Origin: Pinus tabuliformis
Taxonomy: Eukaryota > Streptophyta > Pinopsida > Pinales > Pinaceae
DNA: 64,000 nt
NCBI GenBank assembly: GCA_031772625.1
Contig: CM062810.1
Location: forward strand, 704,852,358-704,916,357
Direction of reading: 5' to 3'
The position numbers and the translations under genes were made by a program. The notes under the pieces are model-generated. The model ran no database searches. It was given only the letters and a program-made list of their open reading frames with translations, and had not been told where the DNA came from. This document shows positions 27,721 to 38,750 of the stretch, in pieces (positions within the stretch are counted from its first letter, which is position 1; every line of letters begins with the position of its first letter).

Positions 27721-30700
27721 TGAAAGTAATGTTGTAGAAAAACAAGATGAGTTTTATCTTATTTCTGCTCTATCTAGTGCCTCTCCTCCAGATACATTAA
27801 ACCATTGGCTGATTGATAGTGGAGTCTCAAGGCACTTCACCAAATACAAAGAGGCCCTCTCAAATTTGGTTGAAAACAAGACTAATCTAAAGCTCATACT
27901 TGGAGATAATGCCACCTACCCCGTGAAAGGGATAGGTACTGTCACTCTTCACTTGAATCAAGGTCAAACCATACATCTCCGAGAAGTGTTGTATGTGCCC
28001 GATTTGAAGATGAACGTGGTGTCTATTTGAGCGATGGAAGATAAAGGCTTCAAGGTAGCATTTGTTGATGGAAAGGTACATATTTGGCAAAGAAACCCTA
28101 AATATGCATTTACTCTTGGATTTAGGGTTGATGGTCTCTATCAAGTTGGAGGAAGTCCTTTGGGAGCTTTGGCGAGTGATACTTCTCTACAATGTGAATT
28201 ATGGCACCGAAGATTTGCCCACCTACATTACAAAGCCTTACCTGGGGTAAGGAAGATGGTCACAGGTATGCCCGAGTTTAACATGAACCATGAAGGTGTT
28301 TGTCAGGGTTGTGCAGCTGGGAAACATACAAAGGGACCATTCCCTTCTAGTGAGAGCAACACAACCGATATTCTTCAATTGGTCCATTCTGACCTGTCTA
28401 GTATGTTACCTGTAACATCATTGGGAGGATACTTATATTATGCAATCTTTGTGGATGACTACTCTCGCAAAACATGGATCTATTTCTTGAAAAGGAAGGA
28501 TGAAGTGTTCAAATGGTTCTGTTCTTTCAAAGCATTGGTGGAAAATCAAACAGGGAAGAAGATCAAGATATTGAGGACCGACAATGGAACCGAATATGAA
28601 TCAAATGAATTCAATGACTTTTGCAGAGAGGCTGGCATTAAGAGGGAGACAATTGTCCCATACACTCCTAAGCAGAATGGCGTTGTTGAAAGGAAGAATC
28701 GAACAATCATGGAAGCCACTCGTGCCATGCTCCATGATCAAGGCCTACCAAAGTTCTTATGGGGAGAAGCTACCAACACTATTGTATATGTTCAAAATAG
28801 GAGCCCGCATCAAGCATTGGATTTCAAGACACCCGAGGAAGTCTTCACTGGTAAGAAACCTGATGTTTCTCATTTTAGAATCTTTGGTTGTTCAGTATAT
28901 TTTCATGTGCCTAAAGAGAAGAGGAATAAGCTAGAAGCTTTTGGGAAGAAAGGAATATTCGTTGGCTACAGTGAAAATTCAAAGGCATATAGAATCTATG
29001 TGCCTGGTCAAAGAGATGTGGAAGTAAGTCATGATGTCACCTTTGATGAAGACACTGCCCTTGGGAAAGCCAGAGATCTCCCTATCTTAAGGAAGGACGA
29101 TTATGTTGCTGCCGAAAAACAGGATGAACATCAGATAGATGAGCCTATGCTCAATGTTGATGGTCTGATGGATCCTATTGATCCACCTCTTGATGATCCC
29201 TCTTCCTCTACGAAGAGACCACTATGGCTCAAAGATACTCTCGAAGATGCTAAAAGATATACTGCTCCAAGAGGGACATTTCGTGAAAGTAAGAAGCCGA
29301 ACAGGTATCAAGGGTACTTGGCTGCCATGAGTACTATCATTCAAGCTGAACCATGCACATTCGAAGAAGCTGTAAAACACCAAGTATGGAAGAATGCGAT
29401 GAATGAGAAATATGAATCTATCATGAAGAATGATGTTTGGGACGTGGTGCCTAGACCCAAGGACAAGTCTATTGTCACCTCAAAATGGCATTAAAAATCA
29501 AACATGGAGCTTATGGGAGTGCTAAAAAATTTACAGCCAAATTCGTTGCACGTGGTTCTCAAGAGGAAGGAGTGGACAATAACGAGATATTTGGACCGGT
29601 TGCCTGATATACCACTATCCAATCTATTATTGCTCTCGCTACCAACCAAGGATGGAGCCTACATCAAATGGATGTCAAGACTGCTTTCTTGCATGGCTCG
29701 CTTAAGGAGGAAGTCTACTTGGAACAACCTCAGGGGTTTGAAGTACAAGATCGAAGGACACATGTATGCAGGTTGAAGAAATCTCTCTATGGGTTGAAGC
29801 AAGCCCCTAGGGCTTGGTACGAAAGGATTGACAGTTATCTCGTGAAGCTGGGATTTACGAGGAGCTATGCTAATCCTAACCTATACTTCAAGGTTGAAAA
29901 GGACATGCCTCTTATTTTGGTCCTTTATGTTGATGATCTCTTTCTAACATGTGCAAACCCTCTCATTTATCAATGCAAGAGAGAGTTGACTTCCGAGTTC
30001 AAGATGAAGGACCTAGGTCTGATGCATTACTTCCTAGGCTTGGAGGTCTAGCAAAAGTCAGGTGATATTTTCCTTTCTCAAGGAAAATACATTGTGAAGC
30101 TGCTAGAGAGATGTGGGATGGTCAATTGCAAGTCTATGTCTACTTCGATGGAACTCAACTTCAAGAAGCTATGTGGAAGTGTTGCTGGGCCCAAATTGGA
30201 AAACCCTTCCGAGTATCGACAACTTGTGGGGGCCCTAATGTTCTTGGTAAACTCTCAACCGGACATATGCTTCATTGTGAATACTTTGAGTCAATTTATG
30301 GTTGAGCCTCATCACATACATTGGATTGCTGCTAAGAATCTCTTGAGATATCTCCATGGCACAATCAACTATGGGCTGAGATACACTGTCGAGAATTTGA
30401 GGCTACATGGATATTCTGATGCTGACTGGGCTGGTAGTGTGGTGGATAGAAAGAGCATGTCAGGATGTTGCTTCTCATTGGGGTTTGCTTCAATTTCATG
30501 GATGAGCAGGAAGCAAAAATCGGTTGCTTTAAGCACCGCTAATGCCAAATATATAGCTGCTAGTATGGCTGCTTGTGAAGTTGTCTGGTTGGGAAAGCTC
30601 TTCAGTGAGCTATTTGAGCATGTGCTAGATACCATTGTGATCTATTGCAACAACCAGAGTGGGATTCACCTTTCAGAGAATCTCGTGTTCCACAACTACT

Positions 30701-30723
30701 CCAAGCACATTGATATCAGATAA
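27721..30723 (+). pseudogene. Copia pol: protease, integrase, RT, RNase H
   Basis: Protease motif WLIDSGVSRHF is near 27,808. The integrase zinc domain LWHRRFAHLHY...CQGCAAGKHT is at 28,199-28,330; the catalytic core shows FVDDYSRKTWIYFLK, LRTDNGTEY and NGVVERKNRT, with the expected DDE residues. Its C-terminal part contains GIFVGYSENSKAYRIY. RT shows MDVKTAFLHGSL (from 29,668) and LYVDDLF near 29,925. RNase H shows YSDADWAGSVVDRKSMSG near 30,411. The long integrase stretch 28,034-29,494 stays open. The region as a whole has a handful of breaks. Confidence 0.9.
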
Positions 30724-30949
30724 CACTTTATCCGGGATATGGTACAACGAGGAGCAATAAGGCTCCAACACATTAGGACTAATGAGCAGATTGTTGACAT
30801 TCTCACGAAGCCCTTGGGGAAGGTCAAATTCTTAGCCTTCCAAGAGTGTCTTGGAGTCGTGGAAGGACCCTCACATGAAGGTCCCGCTTGAGTTGGACAC
30901 TAAGCTCTGGGAGCTCCTAGGGGCTTGGGGTACTTCTTGGAGCTATGAG

Positions 30950-31154
30950 CGACCATAGGATGAGTAGTTCACCTTGCCCTATAGGTGCGTTGTGTACAGG
31001 TCGAGTGGTTCACCTTCCCCTATAGGTGTGTTGTGTATAGGTTGAGTGGTTCACCTTCCCTTGTGATACCCCATGATGGTTGACATGTGTGTAGGGTGAG
31101 TGATTCACCTTCCCCTACGATTGATGACACGTGTGTAGGGTGAGTGGTTCACTT
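30950..31154 (+). repeat. short repeats in the Copia 3' tail
   Basis: The phrase GAGTGGTTCACCTTCCC or a near match recurs four to five times, spaced 30-60 bp, and resumes beyond the nested element at 36,370-36,450. The same phrase occurs in the related element at 58,200-58,275, so it belongs to the family rather than to this copy. Confidence 0.7.
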
Positions 31155-32122
31155 TGTTGAAAAAATGTAACTAGTCTTGGTCTTCATAATTGTACTTGAG
31201 TCATATATTTGTCAAAAGAAATTATTATTATTATTATTATTAAATTGACTTATTAAAGCATGGATTTCATGCTTGGGTCAATGGTCATAGGTCAAGCCTC
31301 CATTGTAGGCTTCTAGGATTTTTTTGTTGAGTCAAAGTCAAAGTTTGTTGTAAGAAACCCTTCTTGGGAACATGATAGAAAAATATTTGAGTGTCAAATT
31401 AAAGTCCTACCTCTCCTCCATCAAGTCAACCTTGGTCTCCTTGCAAGTCAGCCTCAAAATTAATTCTCTGCAAGTCGGCTCCTCAAATTATTCATGTCGG
31501 CCTCAACTACAGACAGAAACAACTATATATAGCCTATTGAACTTGACCAAATGAAGAACAAGTCAAGGAATTCAGATGATTAAAGAACAACGAAGAAAAG
31601 AGTATTGCAACACTACGAAGTGTGGGCTATCAATGTATTTCAGATCATCTTTAGGACAACGAAGGATTGGGTAACTACAAGACTGAAGTATCACTCCATT
31701 ACAAAACCGTTGACTACATGAATGAGAGACTGTAATTGACTGCAAGACCGAAACTTGGTATAGCTACATGACCGAGATTCTATCCAGCTACAGGATTAAT
31801 ATTTGGTATATCTACTTGAAGAAATGGACCAATAGATGTGTGCTAGACTGACTTGATGGATGGAAGGTTTTTGGTCTAGGTGTCAAGAGTCTTGGTTGTC
31901 TCACTGTGATTTGAATCTACTGAAGGAAGAGTTCTTGACTAGGTTTTCCCCTACCTAGGGTTTTTCCCTAGCTATGTGCCTATATCTTGTGTTCCCTTTT
32001 TGTTTGTGATCTTCATGGATTGGCATTAGTCTTAATGATAAGAACATAACAAATTGAAAGAAGATAATGTCATAATAGAAGAGAAATCAAGCTAAATACA
32101 TGATGCCCTAAATTTTTCAACA
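31155..32122 (+). repeat. 5' LTR of the non-coding LTR element
   Basis: Starts TGTTGAAAAAATGTAACTAG and ends ...TTTTTCAACA, followed by the primer site at 32,123. A short TTA microsatellite lies near 31,225-31,245. Confidence 0.88.
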
Positions 32123-32773
32123 TGGTATCAGAGTTTGGTTCATTTGCATAAGGGCAGGAAGGAGATCAAAAAGGCTACAAGTCATGGCAAAGAAGTCTGG
32201 TCAACTAAGACCTCAAAGAAGTAAATCAGAAATTTTGGGCACTATAAATTAGCCCTAATCTCTGTAATATAACCGCAGACCTAGACAAAAGAGCGAAGAC
32301 ATAACAACTTTGTGTTTGGAGGACCGAAAGGTTAATGAAGCAGCCCATTCAAGGCCAAATCCTTTGGTAGAAGGAGCGAAGTACTGAGTATAGATATAAA
32401 GGTCTGAATTCATATTTCTAATCCGAAGACTGTCACCTCAGGAATCCAAAAATCTTCAGAAGTCTATGTATTTTTGGTCAAGGAATAGAGAGACATTTGG
32501 AAGCTGAACAGCTAGTAAGAAAAAGGACCTAGTGCTGAGTTGATTGGAGGCACTGTAAAGGGCCAACTTGAATCTACAGTCACTTTATAAGAACCGAGAC
32601 ATCTGTGGAATAGGACGAGGATCTGTGCACACAAGTAAGGAAAGGCTAAGTATCATATAGTCCTAATGTACAACAAAAAGTCTTCTTATAAAAGGAACCT
32701 AAATAGAAGCAATCTTTAGATTATTTGGAGGAAATTAAAGTCAACTAAAGGGCCACAATCATCTTCAGAAAAT

Positions 32774-32777
<4 letters not shown>

Positions 32778-32823
<46 letters not shown>
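32778..32823 (+). repeat. AT dinucleotide microsatellite
   Basis: About 23 uninterrupted AT units inside the non-coding LTR element. Likely length-variable. Confidence 0.95.
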
Positions 32824-32825
<2 letters not shown>

Positions 32826-33739
32826 AAAATCAGTCTCTCTTCTACAAATTATGGCATTTTGTTAGAAGTTGTTGTTCACTAACAAATCACGGTAAATAAG
32901 AAGCTACAATTGGTACCATTTGGCATCAATAATAGTTGCTCCTAGAAGGTAGTCCTTAATCTCGGCCTCTACTAAAGTGAACATTCTTGAAAGCAACATG
33001 GAACTCATATCTTGGAGAACTAAGGTAAGTATTCTTTGAGGTACGTATAATCACTTTTGCCTATACAAGGTATAACTTAATTTGGCTTAGAACTTTGAAA
33101 TGTTTTTATTGATTTTTCAGTTTTTCATATTATTAAATATAGTTGTCATCTAAGTCAATATCTTAAAAGATGACTTAGGGTTTGATCTAGAAATCCTTAG
33201 TTAATAACCATGCATTCGTACTTGTATATTCTTGGTATTGTTTGTCAAATAAATGTTGTAGGTACATGAAGAAAAACTGATCTTATATATATAAAAGGTA
33301 AACCCTTAAAAGAAGCCTCCTCCTTCTCGTAAAAGGATAAGTATTTAGCTTCATTATTGTTATTGCTCAAATATAATCCTTTTCTATGTTTTCCTTGAAA
33401 AATATATTCTAAAATATTTTGCAGGGATTATGTGAAGATTCAAAGGAAGACTCTCAAAAACTTAAGTCATGATAGAAGAGCCTTTTCTACAAAAGGAAAC
33501 CCCTTTAATAAAGGTAACCCTACAAGGTTCGTAATAGGAACAACTCCAGGTATGTTTCAATCCATCAGATTTATAACTAATCCTTTCCATTACAAGAAAC
33601 ATTCATTTTGAAAATTGCTTTACTAACTCTCTTATGTCTAGAATTTCGAATCATAAAGATTCTTGTTAGGGTGATTAATCTTTTGATTGAATCTACCCTC
33701 ATTATATTTTTTATCATTCCTGTGGAGCCCTAAAATGTT

Positions 33740-34420
33740 CACTATAAAACCCTAACCTAAGGGTGTGTCAATATTGATTATGAAACCCTAGTCTACTTAG
33801 GGTTGTTGATGAAATCTAGAAAACCTATTCATTTGATGTTTAGGGTTTTGGTATTGTTATGATAGAAACCCTAGTCCTTTAGGGTTTGATGTTAATGTCT
33901 AAATTATGTATTGAAACCATAGAATTTAGGATTTGGTGAGTTAGGGTTGATAAGCAAGACCCTTGTATTAGCTAAAATAAGGTCCTAAGATCAAAACCCT
34001 AGGTATATATTCATTTGTATAATCGAAACCCTAGACTGGATAAAATTGTTGTGTAGCTAATTTTTGTCCTAGGTCTACCTAGTGTGTATGTATTAATATG
34101 AGATGCTAGTACATGAAAATGAAACCCTAGATATATATGTGCAAGTATGCTAACCTAATTGTTGATACTCATGTTTTGAATTCTAGGGTTTGTAACAAAG
34201 CCCTAGTAAAGATTGATATTCTAGGATATGATGATATTGTTTTCATTTAGTTTTGACAAATAAAGTCTAGGGTTTGCAACAAACCCTAGTAGTGTCTAAA
34301 AGAATATTGTTGAAACCTTAGATGTATTGTAGGATTGATATTTGATTGAATTGTTGATATCTAAGGTTGTGTGTCTCAGAGATGGAGTCTAGGGTTTATG
34401 TCAAAACCCTAGCAAGGAAT
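33740..34420 (+). repeat. cluster of AAACCCTA telo-box motifs and palindromes
   Basis: More than a dozen AAACCCTAG or CTAGGGTTT motifs occur in about 700 bp, on both strands. Several form short palindromes: CTAGGGTTT, a 5-base spacer, then AAACCCTAG at 34,267-34,289; a similar one at 34,389-34,412; looser ones near 33,782, 33,866 and 34,183. The motif equals the plant telo-box and also a common start of plant 5' UTRs. They are not in tandem, so this is not telomere DNA. Confidence 0.85.
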
Positions 34421-35420
34421 CGAAGTCTAGTATGTAAAAAGATGTGTCTCTTATGAACCTAACTAGGTTTAGATGTTTGATGTCTAAAAGTCTAAATGCT
34501 TCCATTGTATTAACATGATTTTGTTATAGTTAACTTCATGCTTTTGTATGTTTGTATTTGGTTGTACTTGCTATTAAAATTTTGCAGGTACATAATCTTC
34601 AAGATGATGAAGATGTTCGTATAAGCATGATGAAGGAAGTTATGATGATCAAGATGACCTTGATATCATAAGAATGAATGAAACCTTGAAAGGATGAAGT
34701 TTCTCCGATGTTATGAAGTTGTTGATCTCCCTAAGTTGAGAGGGAGCCTGGATAGAAGAAAGAGTATATCTCCCCAGTTAAGAGGGAGAGCATATTATGT
34801 CAGTGAATTCCTTGAAGTAAGAATGAAGTCAAATGAATGAAAGTACTATCGATAAATGTTCGTGAAGTTGCAAACAAAATACTTGAGGAAATCTAAAGAT
34901 GTATTTGGTGTTGCTGAAGAAATGAAAGAAGAAGAAAGCTTCCGACAAATTGTATATGGATAACTTGATGATAGTAGCATCAGAGGACCCCGAAGGTTTG
35001 TGTTTACTTATATTTGAAAGTTTATTATTGATTGGGGTTGTGTTTGTACAAGTAAATATCTCCATAAAAAGAACACTTTGGAAGCATGCTTGGACAAATG
35101 GATATATCTAGTTTGATAGGGAGAGTTGAAGCATCTAATGGTGGATGCTTGGGAGGACATCTGGTTGGCCTATGTGTTGATGTCTAGATCCCGAAGAGGG
35201 AGGGTGGCGTTGGTCATGGAGCTCCGACCTTGGATACGCACCTAGATCCCTGGGTTGATGGTTAGTAAGTAAGCCTAATGGTACCTAGAGTGGTTGAAAA
35301 CTTGAGTCCATCTTAGTCCCACCCAGATAGATTACCTTGGTCAGGTATCTAGTCCGCGACACTAAGTGTGCTTTTGAGATCTTCCATGTACCTCTATATA
35401 TGTAATTATGAATACCTCCC

Positions 35421-36364
35421 TAGTTGAAAAAAATGTAACTAGTGTCGGTCTTCATAATTGTACTTGAGTCATATATTTCTCAAAAGAAATTATTATTGTT
35501 ATTGTTAAATTGACTTATTAAAGCATGGATTTCATGTTTGGGTCAATGGTCATAGGTCAAGCCTCCATTGTAGGCTTCTGGGTTTTATCTGTTGAGTCAA
35601 AGTCTGTTTGTTGTAAGAAACCCTTCTTGAGAACATGTTAGAAAAATATTCGAGTGTCAAATTAAAGTCCTACCTCTCCTCCATCAAGTCATCCTTGGTC
35701 TCCTTGCAAGTCAGCCTCAAAATTAATTCTCTGCAAGTCGACTCCTCAACTTATTCATGTTGGCCTCAACTACAAACAAAAACAACTATATATAGCCTAT
35801 TGAACTCAACCAAATGAAGAACAAGTCAAGGAATTCAGATGATTACAAAACAACGAAGAAAAGTGTATTGCGGGACAATAAAGTGTGAGCTATCGATGTA
35901 TTTCAAATCATCTTTAGGACAACGAAGGATTGGGTAACTATAGGACTGAAGTATCACTCCATTACAAAATCGTTGACTACAGGAATGAGAGACTGTAATT
36001 GACTGCAAGACCGAAACTTGGTATAGCTACAAGACCGAGATTCTATCCAGCTACAGGATTAATATTTGGTATATCTACTTGAAGAAATGGACCAACAGAT
36101 GTGTGCTAGACTAACTTGATGGATGGAATGTTTTTGGTCCAAGTGTCAAGAGTCTTGGTTGTCTCACTGTGATTTGAATCTATTGAAGGAAGAGTTCTTC
36201 ACTAGGTTTTCCCCTACCTAGGGGTTTTTCCCTAGCTGTGTGCCTATATCTTGTGTTCTCTTTTTATTTGTGATCTTCATGGATCGGCATTAGTTTTAAT
36301 GATAAGACCATAACAAATTGAAGAGAAATCAAGTGAAATACATGATGCCCTAGATTTCTCAACA
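35421..36364 (+). repeat. 3' LTR of the non-coding LTR element
   Basis: Matches the 5' LTR over its whole length and ends ...TTTCTCAACA. The first bases are diverged, so its start is approximate. Confidence 0.82.
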
Positions 36365-36825
36365 CACTTTCCCCTATTATTGATGATACAAGCATAGGAT
36401 GAGTGTTTCACCTTTTCCTAAGACATATGAGCAGGATAAGTGGTTCACATTCTCCTGAGGATGCCCCAGCGTACATCCTACCCATGTAGTCCGGGGCTAA
36501 TGGGAAGTATCTCACATCTGACCAATGAGTTGGGTAAAGTGGATAGGAACCATAGCACTACAAATGGACGCATCGTGTACTGTCATACTCCCTATTTCTA
36601 GGATGCATGGTGTTCAACAACTTGATCATTCAAGATCAAATCTGATTGGGGTTCTACCCCTGGACCGACTTTTGTTAGTGGAGAATGGCAAGGTTTTGTA
36701 ACTCACTCTCGATCAATTCTCCTTCATTATTACATCATTGCTCAATAGAGTTGAGATGAGATGAAGAGATGGTACATGATAGCATGATGGATTGGGAGGT
36801 GGAATTCTCCCTAGTTGAGAGGAAA

Positions 36826-37878
36826 TGTTAAAAATTAAAATTCACAACTAGGGCCAAATTCCACTTTGGACAACTCATATGATGGAGATGATTATCGCAT
36901 TGAATTCCTTTTTTCGAGAGAGCCAAAATCGACCTAAAGATCATCAAATTTGGATAAGCAAAAATGTGTTTTTGAATTTATGCCCACATGTGCAAATTTT
37001 CAAGGTCGGCCACATCATCATGTAGGGTCATGAAGCCTAAGAGATATGTCACTTCACCCTCAAAGATTTGTATAAATAAGAGAGACCTCCAACCTCATTT
37101 GGCATCATCTCATCTCACACATTCTTCTCTCACCTCATCTGATTGGTTCGTACAACTTATTGGGCATCTCTTTCCTCACACGAGTGGCAGCAAAAGGGCG
37201 AATTGCAGGACAAATTACAGGGCCGAAATTTCAGAGTCTGTCGCAGGTTTGACTAGTGTTGACCAGGGGTGTTTTGACTGCGACTTTTGGGTCATAATTT
37301 CGTTTTTCACAAGTTGCATTTATTGGCACAAGAACCAAGGCATTCTATTGACCCCAGACTAATTGCAGCGTTGACCACAGAGTTGACCACATAGTTTGAC
37401 CAAGTTTGACCGTTGTTTTCATAACTGTTTTGGGCTTTGATCAACAAAGAAGGTCAAGCTGCATAAAGGATTGTTTGTTGTTGCATTGACTAGTGGTGAC
37501 CTTTTGGTTAGGGTAGAATTTGACTGTTGTTGACTTTAGATTTGACAGGGTTGTTTTGACTATCATTTGACAAGTCAATTTTGACTTTCTTGTACTCTCT
37601 CTCCCTGCTGAACATTTGATATAATAAGAAGAATTGATAAAAGGGTTTTCCCCATCTTGGGGTTTTTCCCTGGCATTCACCAAATCTGGTGTTCTTTTGT
37701 CTTGGCTTGTCTTTTGCATTTTGTTATTCATGTTCTATCTACAATTACTATCAATGTGATTTATGGTTAATGTGATTGCTAATGGAAAATTAAATTGGAA
37801 ATTGTCATTGGGCTGCTAAGAGGACATTAAAGTAATTGTGCTAAGCATAGAACATACCATTGTTAACTAAAATTAACA
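36826..37878 (+). repeat. 3' LTR of the family A Copia
   Basis: Preceded by the purine run GAGAGGAAA and starts TGTTAAAAATTAAAATTCAC. Ends ...TAAAATTAACA, followed by the target duplication atatg. Confidence 0.88.
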
Positions 37879-38153
37879 ATATGTATTTCACACTGTGCCA
37901 TTTTTATATATTCACATTTACATGGTATATAGATGAGCAAACTTTGCATGTTTTGTCTCTAATGGTTTGGAATCATGGTTTAAAATCTTAAAAATAATTT
38001 TTTTCATTAAAAGTTAATTAGCTTATGTATTTTTTTCATATCTGGTTCATTGAATCCAGTTCAATCTGGTTTGATCTGGTTCTAGTTCGAACCTCGGTTA
38101 GATAGGTGGCTAGTTCGAAACTCCATTCCGGTTTTTAAAACTATGACTTTACC

Positions 38154-38750
38154 TCAGTGATTGGGAGGAGAAAAAGCGATTTGATATCTAGGAATGGATA
38201 AAATGGAGTAGGCTATAGTGTTATAGTTGTACCCTCTTTTCACCAGTCATACATTGTAGTTTGAGGTGATTTTATTGATTGTACAATTGCTGGTTCAAAA
38301 CAAGCTATAGAGTTCAACTTGTAAGCTTTGAGAATGAAAAGCTGATTTGTAGAAATCCTTGTGTATGTGTTTTATTTTTTCCATTCATTTTTCAACTATT
38401 TGTGTGATTGATGCAATGTTCAGAAATTTACTTTTCTATAGTTAAATAAATTATGTTGAGTTATATAGCATGACATCAGGAGTCAGGACAACAATCATCT
38501 AGGCTTGAAGCATTTGCATAGTATCAAAGCAATTTCTCTTATTGAGATTCTCAATGGTATATAGCAGTAAATTTTATTGCCACTTCTTAGCATTTCTAAA
38601 ACAATTGAAGCACTATTGCTACATGCACGACTATTCTTATACATGCATTTCAACTAGAGCAGATTGATGAGGGACAAATCCTGTTCACTACAACAACTCT
38701 AAACGATTCCACTGCCTTTGTTGGCTCTACTGAATCCTAATAATCTGAAG
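38154..38750. other. unannotated spacer
   Basis: No gene or element end recognised. It lies between the right end of the hAT-like element and the start of the minus-strand Copia fragment. A primer-like TAGTATCAAAGC near 38,520 has no LTR around it. Confidence 0.35.

Larger units (their letters stand above)
31155..36364 (+). mobile_element. non-coding LTR element (LARD-like), family B, nested in the Copia
   Basis: Two LTRs (31,155-32,122 and about 35,421-36,364) and a primer site TGGTATCAGAGT flank a 3.3-kb interior with no gag or pol motif in any frame. The perfect target duplication cactt lies at 31,150-31,154 and 36,365-36,369. The LTRs look closer to each other than those of the host Copia, as expected for a later insertion. 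The tail before the 3' LTR resembles that of the gag-only element at 16,867 (GAATACCTCCCTAG). The interior carries an AT repeat and a telo-box-rich section. Confidence 0.88.
25632..37878 (+). mobile_element. Copia LTR retrotransposon, family A, with a nested LTR element
   Basis: Parts in order: 5' LTR 25,632-26,712, primer site, gag, protease, integrase, RT, RNase H, a non-coding tail, and 3' LTR 36,826-37,878. The domain order identifies Copia (Ty1). A perfect 5-bp target duplication atatg lies at 25,627-25,631 and 37,879-37,883. A second LTR element occupies 31,155-36,364 within the tail. The two LTRs differ by several percent by eye, so this is older than the element inside it. The coding part is recognisable throughout but broken in several places. 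Confidence 0.92.
23010..38145. mobile_element. hAT-like non-autonomous element split by nested insertions
   Basis: The left end CATAGTTTTAAAAACCG and the exact inverse CGGTTTTTAAAACTATG at 38,129-38,145 form 17-bp perfect inverted repeats, 15.1 kb apart. Flanks are agtgtacc (23,002-23,009) and actttacc (38,146-38,153), 6 of 8 bases equal, compatible with an aged 8-bp hAT target duplication. Subtracting the solo LTR, the small TIR element and the Copia element leaves about 1.3 kb of the original. The inner ends carry CCGGTT/CTGGTT-type motifs often seen in plant repeats with this terminus. No transposase was seen. The pairing is an inference. Confidence 0.5.

Noticed and set aside
30950-31154. 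Possible CRISPR-like array of GAGTGGTTCACC repeats
   Set aside because: Repeat spacing and sequence are irregular, the DNA is plant nuclear, and the phrases belong to the Copia tail in other copies too.
33740-34420. Internal telomere tract
   Set aside because: The AAACCCTA motifs are dispersed and on both strands, not in tandem seven-base repeats.
38505-38540. Primer-site-like TAGTATCAAAGC suggesting another LTR element
   Set aside because: No LTR end abuts it and no gag follows.
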